From Panagrolaimus kolymaensis (lineage: Eukaryota; Nematoda; Chromadorea; Rhabditida; Panagrolaimidae): DNA of 64,000 nucleotides. Numbering within the stretch: the first letter of the stretch is position 1; every line of letters begins with the position of its first letter. The DNA is taken from assembly GCA_028622995.1 (NCBI GenBank), contig JAJQJQ010000005.1, forward strand, positions 3,782,001 to 3,846,000. Direction: 5' to 3'. The notes below the pieces were generated by a model. That model saw only the letters and a program-made list of their open reading frames with translations. It did no database searches and had not been told where the DNA came from. The translations under genes and the position numbers were made by a program. Below are positions 49,105 to 62,600 of this stretch, in pieces.

Positions 49105-52100
49105 TCATGAGGTCATTTGAAAGCTGGTTGTTGTGAGGGATTGTTCACTAGGTGCAGCAGAAATTGAGATCGGTGGTGGATCAGGAGTTGGTGATCGACT
49201 TAAACCATTTGCAGAATTTCTATCTTGTTGAATCGATCGATTTACAGCTTGTAAAAGCCGAATACAACTATTCATTTTTTGATCCATTGACATAAGCTAA
49301 AACAAATAAAAATGATTTTGTTTTTGGAACTTTCATCTGCTGCGCCCACGATGGATGGTGACTTACTTGCATTTCAACTTTAGCCAAACGAGCCCCAATG
49401 GTAACTGATGATTGGGATTTGCCTGTTTTGGGTTGATATTGGCCTGGTTTACCAAGGGTTTGATCCAATCTGAAAGAAAAATTTGAACCTTTTTTTTCGG
49501 GACAAAACTTGGATTCAAGAAATTTTATGCTTTTGATAATCTTTAAAGGAACAAGACTATTTGATGCCTTTTTCAAAATTTCGTTTTACGGGTCATAGAA
49601 GTTCATTTCGCCAACCGGCAATTTGAATTTACGTGTCATTAAAAAAATTACACGTTAAATTCAAACACGCGCTTGGCATTCGCAACTTCTATGACACGGA
49701 AACGAAATTTCAAAAAGGCATCAAATAGTCTTGTTCCTTTAAGCATCGAAATGAAAGGATCGCATTATTAATTTTAAGGACGAAGAAGTAAAATTTAAGA
49801 ATGATACAAATTACTAACCTTCGTTGTAATTCTTTTATTCGAACCATCATATTTAAATGTCCTTGACTATATTGTTCAATAACATCTCGAACATCGTATG
49901 GTTTTTTAGCTTGTTGAAATTTTCTTCTTGCAACAAAATATTTTATTTTTCTTATTGCTCTAATTGCATTTTTATGAGTTTCAGTTAATTCACATACACT
50001 ATAAATATTGTTTACTTTAAAAAATATTCCTGCTAAGGATTAATAAGAAGCTAGCTTACTGTGAAATTCTTAAAAGTGGTGGAGCTTCTTCAGGTTCACC
50101 TTCAGCATCTTCGGATTTACTTTCAAAAAAGTTTAAACTTGATTTCTTTTTAGGATTACATCCTTGAACTGAAAATATAATTTAATTTTTATAAAGTTTG
50201 CTATAAAGGTAATGGAAAATGGCTCACATCTTCCAGGTGGTGAATCTTCAATTTCTCCATCACTTTCTTTTAACTTTTGACTTGCATCTGAATGTCTTTC
50301 AGCGAGATTGCTATTACGAATAAAATTAGTTCGCTGTCGCCATCCTTGTCGTTTGTTTCTATTAACAATGTTTATGGTATTATTGGATTTGGATGGAGCA
50401 GATGATTCGGCTTTTTGATGAGCCAAAGGATCAACGTGGACTTGCCTAAAAAAGTGGCAATTTTTTTAAAATAAAAAAATTATCGATTGATTTCAAAAAG
50501 CTTTTTTTTTTACAATTCACTCAAGTTTAAGCTTACCAAGTTGCTTGAGATTTATTATTTTTATCCGCCGCATAACACCTCCATAAACATTGAATTAATG
50601 TAGCAGCAGCAGGAATTTGTCGATTAAAATGTTTTTGCCTTTGTTTTTGTTGAACTTTAAGAGCAAATCCTGAACCAAGGATACCAGCGGGTAAAGCAAA
50701 GAATGAAATAGCAAAGATAGCAAAACATGAAGCAACGATTCTTCCGACCCACGTTTGTGGCACGACATCTCCGTATCTGGAAGGAATATATGAAAGACGT
50801 ATGGATGGTTCTTATATGCAAATCCTATGGATGATTTTCCATCCATGTGAAAGACTTATGGATGCGTGAGAATATATTTATCAAAATTGGGATACGAAAA
50901 ATTTAATGAGATTTGGAGTTTTTAAAATTTGCAATAAATTTCCAAGGTTTCAATTTTTCTTTGATATGTCCAAATTTTTTGCACTTTCCATTTTATGTAT
51001 TTTAAATAAAAGTTTTAAAAGTGCAACTACAAATTCATGAATGACGTAGTCATTTTACTCCAAAAATAAACTTTTTCTTTTCGAACCATAGAAGATTTTA
51101 CGACAATTTTTTGATTCTTTTTTATTCGATATAAGAACTTACCCTATAGTTGTTAACGTAACCACACCGAACCTAAAAATGGAAAAAAAGAAATTAAAAC
51201 TTTGCTTTTTTTAGAACGTCATTTTTTTCAAAGCAAAAAATGAAAAAAGCAATTAGCTCGGCTTTGTCTACTATAAATTTACTTACCAAAGAGCATCAGC
51301 ATATGAAGTAAAAGTGGGTCGTCCATCCGGTCCTACGGTATCTTTTTCAGCGAGATAAACAAAATAAGAAGAAAATATGAGACCCAAAAATCCAATATAT
51401 AAAGTTGTGATAAGTTCTTGTCGATGAATAAATACCACCGATCCAAGCAATCTCCAAGATCCACCTTGTCGATCGACGTGAAGCATTCTCAAAATTTGTA
51501 AAAATCTTATTCCACGAATGGCTGAGGTTGCAAAAACTTTTCCTTCTGAACCCACACAAATTACCACCGTTGAAGCCACAACCACGCAAAAATCGATAAT
51601 AGAAATGGGTTTTCTTGCAAATTTTAATCTACCAAAAAATCCTAAATATTTTGATCGACATCCTGCTGACCATAATCTTATCGAATATTCTGCACCAAAG
51701 AATATTACTAAAAATATTTCCATAAAAAATAATGCTTCTCCCGCTCTTTTTGTGTAACTATCCACCGTTGAAAGTACACTAAGAATAAGGCATATTAATA
51801 CCATGGAAAATACACTAAAATGTGAAAGAAAGGTTAAAAATGACGAAAGCCGCAATGATGTCTTATTATTAGTAAATATATCGATGTTTGCATGGTTAAA
51901 CCCATTCCTATTTTTGTTTGGTCGAATTATCAAAAGGTCTTTCGACAAAATTTTAGGAAAGATTAGGAAGATTTTAATAAACTAAAGCTTACCTAAAATG
52001 ATAAATAAAACATTTCCAACCCGTTGGACGTTCAAGAAAATTATAAACTTTTCCTTTCCATGTCGGTTTTGCAGCATTTCTTTGTCGAACATTTTTAAAT

Positions 52101-55100
52101 CGCGAATCAAACATCTAAAAAAACATCAAAGAAAAAATATATTTTACTTTTAAAGAAAGAAATAGGATTCCTTAAAGCTGTTTTAAATTTAAAAATTTTT
52201 CCGATTATTTTTAAAAAAGCATTTTTTTACCGCAAATTGTTAAAGCCAGTTTTTTTAATTTTAGAAAGTTAGCCCCATTTGAGTGTTTGGTTGAATAGTG
52301 TTGGAACGTTTATGTAATATGACTCAAACATTTTTATTTTATAGCAAAAACAAGAAGAAGTCTGAGTCTTCAAAAAACAGACAAAAAAGAGAAAGCAATA
52401 GAATGAGTTGGTTTTGGTTATCAAACATACTCATATATATAAAAAAATGTTTCACTCATAATCTTTGATTTTTTTTAGACAAAAAATTAATTCTTACTAA
52501 TAAAAGTTAGTTTACTTCTTTTTTTTTACTTTTCTCTTACATATATTTGGGGAAGATTATAAACAGACTTAGAAAAAAATTATATTAAAAATTGCGTATT
52601 AACGTTTTGTTTTGCTGGTGCTGCAGAAGAAAATAAAATGTATAAGTTTGTCACCATGAGAATTCGACATGATTGAGAAAAGCTAGCTCTGTTTATATTA
52701 ACAAAAAAATGTCAAAAATAAAAATCAATAAAAGAAACAGATTTTTTTAAAGATAATAAAGCTCAGAAATTTAAATAAAATTACTGTCGCTCCAGCTTCA
52801 AAACAAAAATGCTATTAAAATTTACCACATTTTAAGAATATAATAAAAAAATTAAATTAATTAACAACCTCATAGAAAAATATTTTCACCCTTGCTCCAG
52901 ATTCAAAGGACATAGCGACGACGAAAACAACGAGAGAAAAAAATTGTTGCTTTTTGTGTTTCCAAAGAAAAAAAAATATTTGTTTCTTTTTGTTTTAGAT
53001 TTTGTTATAATTTTTACCACCGATTAAAGCTGAATTTCTGCTCAGCCAACAATCTAACAGCCAACACAATACAAAACACCTGCAGGCGGCCACGCAAAAA
53101 AAAAAAAAAAAGATTGGTTTCTTTTCCATTTTTTTCTTGCGTTTTTTATATCGGTTTTTAAAATTTTAAAACTTTTGTTTCAAAAAAAAAAATTCCAAAC
53201 CAATGTATTTTAAGCCAAAAGCGATTTTATTTTTAAATCGTGATCGTTGATGGAGAAGGTAGATAATCAAGAAAAAGACAATATTTGATGCAACAAGAAG
53301 ACAAATAAAAAAGAAAGAAATACACGTCTATTTATTTAAAGGTCAACAACTAACTAACTTACCAATTCTTCATCACTTAACCCAAAATTTCGTTTAGATA
53401 TTGAATCAATTGTAAATACTGAATCCACGGATAACCTTTCCAATGGTTTATCATTTACAGTATTTAATGAATCAAAGGGTGAAAGAGTTGGGTGTAGTTC
53501 GAGGCTCATAACTTTACACACAAATAGATAAGATACCTTATAATTATTTTACCTTTTTCTTTCAGTTCAATTTTAAATGCCACCGCTCTCTTTTTTTCTG
53601 GCAACAGCTACGCAGCCAGCCATTAAAGCACGAAATATTAAATGCCAAAAAAAAATTAGAAAAAAAGGTTGGGTTTTTTTTTTTGAATGCAAAGAGTATG
53701 CAAAAAAGGTAGCCGACGACGTTGCATTTCATTTCATTTCATTACTTGTGTTGTTTGGCTTCTCATAATGCGTAAAAGATGGAGTGAGAGAAAAGTAAAA
53801 AAAAAAGGTGTCATGGCATAAAAGAAGAAAGAATTCATAGGAAAACACCTTGTTTGTGAGAAAAGAAATTTCTTAGCAAAGCAAAAAATGAATGTCAAAT
53901 AATAACCAAAAAATAAATGAGTTTAAAAAATATTAATAAAAGGTGGGTGAAAAAAAAAAGCTTTCATTCAATCTAAAAGAAAAAAAAGCAGTTGATTACG
54001 CAAAAGAAATAAAGAATTTTTTTTGGTAAAAAACACGCTATAATTTACAAAATTAGAAAGTTGGGGAATAAGGAAATTACAATACTAATAATTTTTTTAT
54101 TCGATTTTTAAAAAACGGCATATTTTTAGATGCCATAAGGGTATATCGCTTTAAGTTAGCCACAACTTTAAAATAAATCAGCAGCATATAAAACTCAATT
54201 TTTTCTATGATTTTTAGGTTTAAAAAGTGTTAGTGATTTAAAAATTAAACCATCTAAATAAAAATTGTTTCATTTACCTTTTCCAAGGCGTTTCCTCGAA
54301 AAACATCAACGGGAAGTGGACCTTCCACGGAGGATCTTCGCTTTAATTCTTGTCGAGTTGAAAATGTTGTTTCATGATATAAATTATTATTATTCGTTGT
54401 CGTCGTCGTCGGCAACGATGCCGTATGAATTGACAACAATGACCCTTGAGATTTCATTGGGAGACTCTAAAAAATGAATATATATTAATTAAAGATACTA
54501 AAAAATATAAAAATTATATGTGAGATTATTGTAGGAATTAATATTTTTAATGTAAAAAAGTTTGGGTTGATAATAAAAAAAAGAAACAAAAAGATAGTAG
54601 TTTTAAAATTCTCATTTTAGAACTCTTGTTTTTTTTTTACAACAAAATGCTTATTACATGTGAGAATGAGGGAGTGCTATTTTTGAAGAAGAAAAAATGT
54701 GAAGAAAAAAAAACCATCTAAAACGAATCAATACAAGACAAAAAATAAAGCTTTTTTAATAATCCCAAGATTATTACTACTAAATATTTTTTTAAAAATA
54801 CAAAAACATGTTATTAATTTATTTTTTGGCAGAGAAATATTACTACTCACATTAAATTGTGACAAACGCTCATGACGTTGTTGGAGCTCATAGCTATCCA
54901 ACGCAGTTGATGGTTGAAGCGGTGGTGGAGGTTGCAAAGGTGGAAGAAAAGGATTATGTCGCCGTGATGGTTTAGCTGAATCAGGACGTAATAAACTTTT
55001 CATTTGTGGCGAAGAAGAATTATTATTATCAATGTTAGTTTGTCGATGTAATAAACGATGATGATTTTTTGATTCTGATGGCAACGAACACGATGTTGGT

Positions 55101-55210
55101 GAAGGAGGAGGAGTATTATTAAATGAAGTTGCTTCCTTTATTACCGCCTCAGGTGGTAGCGGTGATTGGATGTTGGAGGATGAAGAAAATTTATACCCAT
55201 GAGAATTCAT
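49105..55210 (-). CDS. KCNQ1-type voltage-gated potassium channel (KQT), with alternative N-termini
   Basis: Minus-strand exons, long form: 55210-54851, 54466-54278, 52114-51993, 51814-51287, 51172-51143, 50776-50537, 50445-50228, 50168-50060, 49998-49819, 49469-49367, 49296-49105 (756 residues). The voltage sensor reads [20 protein letters not shown], the filter TTIGYGD spans the 51143/50776 junction, and the pore lining is [19 protein letters not shown]. Then come calmodulin-binding helices with [16 protein letters not shown] and [20 protein letters not shown], and the tetramerising coil ([10 protein letters not shown]). Matches are closest to vertebrate KCNQ1, so the nearest worm gene is probably kqt-3. 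KQT channels give slow outward current setting excitability and pacing. The first exon of the short form, 53509-53363 (49 residues), also joins 52114 in phase 0. The long form has a Ser/Pro-rich leader of 183 residues. WFGVVT stands where WWGVVT is usual. Confidence 0.93.
49543..49742. mobile_element. MITE/foldback hairpin flanked by TTAA, inside a KQT intron
   Basis: The two halves form a near-complete palindrome. The ends are TTAAAGGAACAAGACTATTT and its reverse complement, at 49543 and ending at 49742. TTAA at both edges (49543-49546, 49739-49742) looks like a target-site duplication, as for piggyBac-type elements. The terminal 55-60 bp of each arm match almost perfectly; the inner part matches less well, around a centre at about 49635-49650. 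It has no coding capacity. It lies in the intron 49470-49818 of the channel gene. Confidence 0.82.
53363..53509 (-). other. Alternative first exon of the KQT channel
   Basis: It opens [16 protein letters not shown] and ends GLSDEEL at a GTAAGT donor, phase 0, matching the acceptor of the core exon at 52114. No acceptor in the right phase precedes it, so it is best read as a first exon with its own promoter. The short form would have about 622 residues. Confidence 0.7.
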
Positions 55211-58200
55211 TTTTTAACAAAAAAAATATAAAGCACAAAAAAAGGTAGCCAATAAGTAGAGAAAGTAATATTATTTTGTATTTAAAGCATAAGCTTTAAA
55301 AAAAGTTAAAACAAGTGCTGCTATGTATGAGAAAAAAACATTTTTTTCGAGTGCTCATGTCTTATGCTTGCTTTTTTAGCAGCGTTTATTTCTCCCTTGA
55401 GCTCCAATTATTATTATTTTTTACTACCACATTTTAGTTTTATAGACATATTTAATAATGTAAACCAATACCACTAAAAAACTAACAAGGAAAGACAAAA
55501 TTTTGAGGTGTGTGCAAAGAAGAAGAAAAAAGCTGTGATGTAAAAAAGTTTTTATAAAAATAAAAATTTTAAACAAAAAATTTCAACGCGTATTCTTTTA
55601 AAAAATGGCTTCTTTAATGACAAAAATAATAATAATGAAAGTTAAAAAAATTTGAAAGTGTTTTCATTATTAAATTGCTAAGGCAACGAAAAAAATGAAA
55701 GAAAAAAGAGGGAGAAAGATATCTTTTGAATTTGAAAGAGTCCTTTTTAAGCCATCCATGACATAGCTAAAAATTGTTTAAGACGTAATAGGAAGAAAAA
55801 CAGAAGGGTTGTTGACGAAATGAATGGAAAAATATGATAATTAGCATAGACTAACCCATAATAACTAAGTATTATTTTGAGGTTAGCTCGGATATGGTAA
55901 AGTTGGATAACTCAAATTAGGCTATTTTATATGATAGTAAAGTAATCTAAATCGCTACCTTATAATGCATTCCATCAATATCAAGATAATATAATGAACT
56001 CATGTCACAAACAAAGTTACTTTGAAATAACACATTTGGGTTAACTTTCACCAAAAAATGAGAAGTAACAAGGAAGAAAAAATATTATTTAAAAAGAATA
56101 AAAAATTCAATTGTCGCTTACTTAATAAGAATATGAGACATATCAAAAATCCACAATAATCTTACCCATATCTTACATTTTATTTTTTTTTCTGTCTTAA
56201 ATATTTTCACTGATTAATAACTACAGAAAGTCATCGCTTTTGTTGTTGGTGAGCCATCAAAAATTTAGGTAATGAGCGGTAAGGAACAAATACAATATGA
56301 TAAACCCTAAAAGTGGTTAGCATTACAGGGGCCAAGTAATAAAGAAATACGAAACTGATTTGGCTATAACTAATAAAATAAGTAAAAATGTTTTCGGAAC
56401 TTACCGTTTTTAAAATTAAAATACGAATAATAATGTAAAAAAAAGTTAGTCGATCAATCGTAATTATAAAGTTCGTAAATAATAATTCAAACAATGTATT
56501 TAAATTAGTACTAAAATCTAATATCGTGTTTATATCTAAAAGTAAAAAATGCACGCAAGCAAATACATACTAAAATATCAAGATTTCGTTAAGCAAAATC
56601 AAAAAAGGCATTGTCCAGTGATAGACGAAAGAAATGTGTAAACATGATTGATTTGTGAGGTGAAAAAAAAAAATATGGGGAAAATTCTTTAAAGAAAAAA
56701 ACGAAAAGAAACAGCGTCGCAAAAGTTAAGTCAATCAAGAACTTTACACCTTTAAAAAAAGTCGTCTTATCATCTCAGGATGTTGATGATCAAAAGCCCA
56801 TCGAAGAAGCATCCGCAAAGCATGCTATTTTTTTGGTGCTATGTTATTGCAATAAATAAAAACAAATCAAATTCACACATACATCGAAAAGAAATAAAAG
56901 TTGAAAGAAAAATACACATATATTGTGGATAAGGAAATGCTCATGCATCTTTGTGAATAAACAAAGACAAAAAATTCAAGGGAAAAAAAAGAAGTTGATG
57001 AAAGCTAAAGCTTATTTTAATGTAGCATCGTAAAGCTATGAAGATTTAGAAGAATCTCGAAGCTAATTGGAACCAAGCAAATGACTCTTGAACTATTTTA
57101 TAAAACCAATTATGAAACAAAATTTCATTGATTCAATCAAAGCAAAGAGAAAATAAAGATGGGGAAAATGAAGAATAATAAGGTGCCAGGTCTAAAAATG
57201 ATAATAAAAAACCCACATACTTCTGTGAGGGAAGAAAAAAAGGAAAAGCATGAATGATGATGATGATAATATTGAGAGGGAAGCAAAAAAAAAGTTGATT
57301 GCATTAAATTTGTGCTGCATAATTTGTTTTTTAAACCTTTAAAAGGATTAACTTTTTTAATTAAGCATTCATTTCTTATCGACAGATTATCTGCTTCTTT
57401 TCCTTTTTAAAGCACAAGCTTTCATTCTATTTGTGGTAAATAATCTTAAAGGTTTATCAATAGTAAACAATCTTCTATAAAGAAATGACAGACAATATGA
57501 AGTCATAACATTTTTTTTTCATACAAGGTATAAAGAAACTAAAAGCAAAAAGATTACAATTTAATATGTAATCTTTAAAGAAGGGAAGAGTAAAACACTT
57601 TGATAATAAACTAATTCTTGATATAACGTACATACATAATTGAATGAAAGCGGAATCAGTTTAAAAAAAGTCACAAAGTTAATTAACCTAAATCAGGTTG
57701 AAAAAAAGAAAGTTTTAGTTTTATGAAATTTAAAAAGATGTTAGACTTTTGGTAAAACAAATTACTTACACTTCTGGTTTTGCCGCATTTGATGCATGCT
57801 GCTGCCCCGCTTCAAGAGAATCCTATTCTTTTCATCATGTTTTTTGTTTTTGTAAAAAGCTTTTGCTTCAAAGATTCACTTCTCTTTTTTGAGAGAAAGA
57901 AATAGTCTCGAATATTATTTTAGCACCTTCAAAAAATATTTAAGGCAAAGTGACACAAATCCGAAAAAGGTCAACTTTAAAAATGATCCGAAACTTAGAA
58001 TTTTTACAGTTTGTAAAGCTTTTCTCGTTATCTTGATTGCTGCTTGTAACAAATTCGAAGAACGAAAATTCAAATTAAATCAAAATTCAAGATATTATTA
58101 AAAATACTTATTTCGTCGTTGCGTTATTGCGTGATTTAAAACATTTACATTCAATCTTTTGAAAATTAACTAACATTCTAATTTTTCAGGGTTTTGTCCA

Positions 58201-58317
58201 AAACTTTCATGATCTGTTTTTCATCGTCATTTTTCTTGATAAAGTTAAAAAATTTGCATTTTTTAAAAAGCTTTAACCATTTTTTTTCTCAGTGAAACAA
58301 CTTTTAGTTTATTTATT
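55211..58317. other. Intergenic region upstream of the KQT and zinc-finger genes
   Basis: Most of it is AT-rich non-coding sequence. The exception is the chemoreceptor-like remnant at about 55930-56660. The open frame at 57889-58101 has no family resemblance or splice support. An acceptor-like TTTTTTCTCAG at about 58281-58292 precedes the zinc-finger gene start by about 26 nt. Confidence 0.5.
55930..56660 (-). pseudogene. Possible serpentine-receptor remnant
   Basis: Minus-strand frame 56554-56231 encodes hydrophobic, helix-like sequence: DINTILDFSTNLNTLFELLF, then NFIITIDRLTFFYIIIRILIL, FVFLYYLAPVMLTTFRVYHI and a basic end (VPYRSLPKFLMAHQQQKR). IDRLTFF resembles the end of helix 3 in nematode receptors. 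Upstream the same frame continues as YVFACVHFLLL and, past an in-frame TAG, WTMPFLILLNEILIF. Downstream, another frame (about 56055-55957) reads NPNVLFQSNFVCDMSSLYYL. I could not assemble a full seven-helix gene, so it is a decayed copy or a gene I failed to splice. Confidence 0.35.
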
Positions 58318-59662
58318 ATGATCTCTTTTGTTCAAAGTCATAAAGTGTGGAATACAAATAGCTTTGAAACAATCAAAAAGAAAATGATTAAAGGTGAAGG
58401 AAGTGATAATGGAATGAGTTTGTTAACAACGTTTCAAAAATGTAACCAGCCTGTTGACAATGATATTAAGATTGTTGAAATGATTGATAAGGATGATGAA
58501 AAAATTGTAAATGAAAAAGCTGAACTTTTAGAAGATGGTGAAATACTTGATGATGATTCCATTATTGAAACAAACAAATCTTGCTCCAAGGAAGTTGTTC
58601 ATTTTGTTGAAAAATCAAGCATAACAAAGCTTACTACATTAATAAAAGAAGCCTCAAGAAATAAAAATCAAGAATATGGTATGCTTGTGTTTATATTATA
58701 TTTTTGCCGCAACAAAAGATGTATGCTTTGTCTAACTATTACCTTTTTAGCTTTTGATGACGGTCTTATGTCTGATGATGGTATGGCATCTACTTCTTGT
58801 GATAGTACTACTTCAGCTTCCGATGATATCTTAGATCCTTCCTCTTCCAAACAACCTCCTCATGATTTACCTTCAAAAAATCCATCTTCTAATCCATTTT
58901 CAAATCAACCTCTTCCAGCTCTACCTCTGAAAAAGCAATCTTCATCATTATCTCGTAAATTCAAGAAAGATGGGAAACATAATTCAAAAGGTGAATCTCA
59001 GCTTTGTAAATACTTTCGCGAAGGTTTGTGCTTTCTGTTATCTTTTGTTTTACGTTTCTTTTTGTTCTTTGAGGTCACTGTCATCATGCAGTCTGTCGAT
59101 ACAGTCATAACGCATCTGATTCTCGTCGATATCCTCAATTATGCAATCTTTATCTCAATGGTATTTGTCAAAAGGGTTTGAACTGCAATCTTTTTCATGG
59201 GGAATTCCCATGTAAAAACTTTCAATATAACAATTGTCATGATTCAAAGTGTCGATTTTCTCATCAACCACTTGATAAATATACGCAATTAATCTTTAAA
59301 CGAGTAAGTCTTCCATTTTTTTTTTTGCTTTCTCATTTATTCTGTTTTAGGCTTTGGAAGAAGAAAGATTAACTAACTTTATTTCATTACCTCCTTTTTC
59401 TCAATCTAATGGTCTTTTACCTCAATCATTTGATCGTGATTCTTCACCAGTAGCTTTCAATAGTGATCCTTCTCCTCTCATGAAAGCTTCTCCTGCCAAA
59501 TTACCAAAACTGCTCAATCAACGTCCTTTTCATCAATCTGATACGCCTTATTCACGTCCATCATCCATGAACTTTATCCAAAGTCGAGATGTAACTATTG
59601 AAAATCTTCTCTCTACTATTGATGAAGCTTTTGATGGAACAACTATGCACAATTCTTGCTGA
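58318..59662 (+). CDS. CCCH zinc-finger protein of the ZC3H4/ZC3H6/ZC3H8 type
   Basis: Exons 58318-58678, 58751-59023, 59074-59303 and 59351-59662 give 391 residues. Three CCCH fingers lie in tandem at about residues 203-285: CKYFREGHCHHAVCRYSH, CNLYLNGICQKGLNCNLFH and CKNFQYNNCHDSKCRFSH, then QPLDKYTQ. Order and spacing, and the EFPCK link before finger 3, match ZC3H4/6/8 (Drosophila Su(sable)). In animals ZC3H4 (with WDR82) ends unproductive and antisense Pol II transcription; ZC3H8 works in the little elongation complex. The N-terminus is acidic with ELLEDGEILDDDS; Ser/Pro-rich linkers follow. The third exon uses a GAG acceptor (59071-59073); only this choice restores finger 1. The alternative at 59091 would delete two of its zinc ligands' neighbours, including the second Cys. 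Likely nuclear RNA binding. Confidence 0.88.
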
Positions 59663-62600
59663 TCCTATTTGTATTTCTGATGATTTTATTTTTCTGTTGA
59701 TTATTTTAGTTGTCTCGTTAATGTTTTATAGTATAATTAAACTTCTTTTATCTTTTGTATTCTTTGTTGAATGTGGAACTGTGACATACATAACTGAATG
59801 GTTTAATCCTAAAGTTAGATGTTAAAAGATTCTTGATTTTTAACATATCATTTTTTTATGATTTTATTGCGAATGTGAGCACTTGTTGTTAGCCTTTTTT
59901 TGACCTTTATCTAATAACGCGTCAAAACATGCTAGAGCTCATTAATAAAGTTTTTATCTGCTGCTATTTTACCATTCGTCCTTTTTCAATCTCATTTTAC
60001 AACCTTTTTTTCACTTGCGCTTTTCTCATTTCCAAAACTTGTATGATATCAGACATGTTATTGTTTTATGTAACCATATTTATAAAAATAATCTTCATTT
60101 ACAATCCAAAAAAATCATTGAAAAAAACTCTGCTAAGCAACATAATCTCTGGTACATGTGTATTTTTTTTTTCGATGAACAAAAAACATCTTTAATCCAA
60201 TTCATTTATTCTTGTTTCAAATTTATTTGCATTTATTAAATAAATACATATTCACATCTGAAAACCCATCGATATGTATGTATATTTAAGTGCTTTGTTT
60301 CAAAATTGTTAACGTTGCAAATGTGATTCATTTTTTTGTGTTTGATGCTTGATTTTTTAGAAGTTTTTTTAAAGACAGTAAACTAACAAATGAGAAAAGG
60401 CAATACGGTGAAATTTGTCTAGAATAGGAATCTCCAAATACTATGACTTTAGCACGTTTTTCTGGTTGAGATAACTACTGTAACAATTTTACAAAATCAG
60501 CTAACTTTTTCAACTTACAATCTTCTATTGCTATCTGATAAGCTCCTGATGGCATCATAAACAACAAAATGTTTATTTTTTTAATATTAAAAAATTTTTC
60601 CTTTCTTTCTTATTGTTTTTATTTTTTTGCTTTTCGATTCACCTCCCGCACAAACACATTGGCTGTTTGTTATTTTAGTTTATTTTTTCCATCATCCTGA
60701 TCACCAGCAGCGGTGGTGGAGCAAGTGGCAACAAAAATAGTCTGGAAAAAATATATTTATCAAAGGTCGTCGTCGTTGTCTCGTCATCACCCCAGACACA
60801 TTTTTTTTCTCAATCAGACAAAAAATAAAAACAAATGTCGAAAATAAAAAAAAGAAATGAAGAAAAAACAGTGTGATGATTTTTTCTTTTAACAAAAAGG
60901 CAAAAGCAATAGATAAAAAGCAACTTTGATACTCTCATACATAATAAAATGGCGCCAAAAAAACTTTAATACTATTGTTGTTATTGCAAAAATAAAATTA
61001 CGAGCATAATAAAAAACAAAGTTTCATAAGATGGAGGAAGAAGAAGACGAGGAGAATTTCCTTCCGGGCAAGCGATTATATAACATTGCACAATATTAGG
61101 GATGTTTGCCAAAAAAAAATTATGTTTACCACATCCATCACCTGGGACAAGTTATAAGAGTTTGTTTTTTTCTTCTTCATCTTCAAAGTTGCTAGGTTGC
61201 GGTTGCATAAAATTTGTTAGACCTGGCTTAGATAATGATGATGACTCAAGGATCTCATCTTTTCAGCGCAACAGCGAACAAGCGATGACCCAATAAATAG
61301 CAGCCATTTATTTCAAAGATGAGTCAGATTTTTTTGTTTGAAAAACATTTTTTAAATGATTTATAATGTTTCATTTTTTCTTTTTTGGTTGCCAATAGAA
61401 AAATAAAAATGAGTAAACATTCATTAAAAAATAAATTTTCGACCCATTTTTCAAACAATTTTTCTTCTTCCAATATAAACATTTTTTCCGGAAGCTTGCA
61501 TTCATGTTGTTGTCTGCCACATTGGCTGCTCCATTTTTTGTTTGTTAATCAAAAGAAAGATGTTTTTTGTTTTGTTATTTTCCCACTATATTTTTTCTGT
61601 TCTAATTTTTTTCTTCTTCCTCCTCATGTTTTTGAAGCTTCATCCTCTATCTTTTTTTAGCTTCATTATAAAAAAACTCTCGTTAAGTATTAAAGGATGA
61701 CATATCCACATAGAAGTTGTGTTTTTATGAAAGAAAAAATTGAAAAACAACCGTTCAAATGAGCATGTTTTTTGAATACATTCTTTCTTTATCTTCTTAT
61801 TCCTTTATATTAGCTTATTAATATGTTTGTGACAAAATGAAAGAAATGTATGTGACAAATAAATGTCGGTTGAGAGAGATGCCGTTGCTACTTGGATGCC
61901 TGCGTTTTTGTTTTTCCTTTCTAAATTCAAAATGAAGCTAACATTTTTTGTTTTTATTTTTAAAAAGAGTGAGTAAAATAATTCTGCATAATTTTGGATA
62001 AATGCCAAGTTATTACTTTTTTTTTAAAAATAAATACATTCTAAAAATAGTAAGAAAAGGGAATACAGTAAACCATGTTAAGGAAATAAAGGCTGCCAAA
62101 TCCATGCGTTTTATAACTTCGTTTTCATTATTAAAAAAATGTGAGCTTCTTATTAGCGAATAAACCATAATTATTTTTGGTTTTCCTTTATTTTTATTAA
62201 CGTGCAAAACAAATCGAAACAATAACCATTCTCGACTACCACTTACATTCGATTCATCAAAGTCCCATATTTTCCTTTTTAAAAATAAGTTTAAAAATAA
62301 GTACCTCTCTTCGAAGTTCGAACGTTTCCCTCTTCTTTTTGTTGTTCACTCATTAAAGTTATTTTTCGAACAAAATTAAAAAAGTTTGTCTTATTGGGCC
62401 AATAATAAGTCTTTTGTAAACAACACAATCATCATCATTAATTCACGCTAGATCGTTCGTTTGCTTTTTCCTTATTTCTCAAATCGTTCACAAATCTTTT
62501 TTATTATTCATATCGCGAGAGAAGCCTTCATCGTTCTTTTCATTGTTTTTGATGTCAACGTTAGTGTGTTGTTGACAGGAAATACATATAACGGAATTTT

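Noticed and set aside
59024..59091. Use of the CAG acceptor at 59089-59091 in the zinc-finger gene
   Set aside because: It would remove the second and following residues of CCCH finger 1. The GAG acceptor at 59071-59073 restores a full finger with C-x7-C-x4-C-x3-H.
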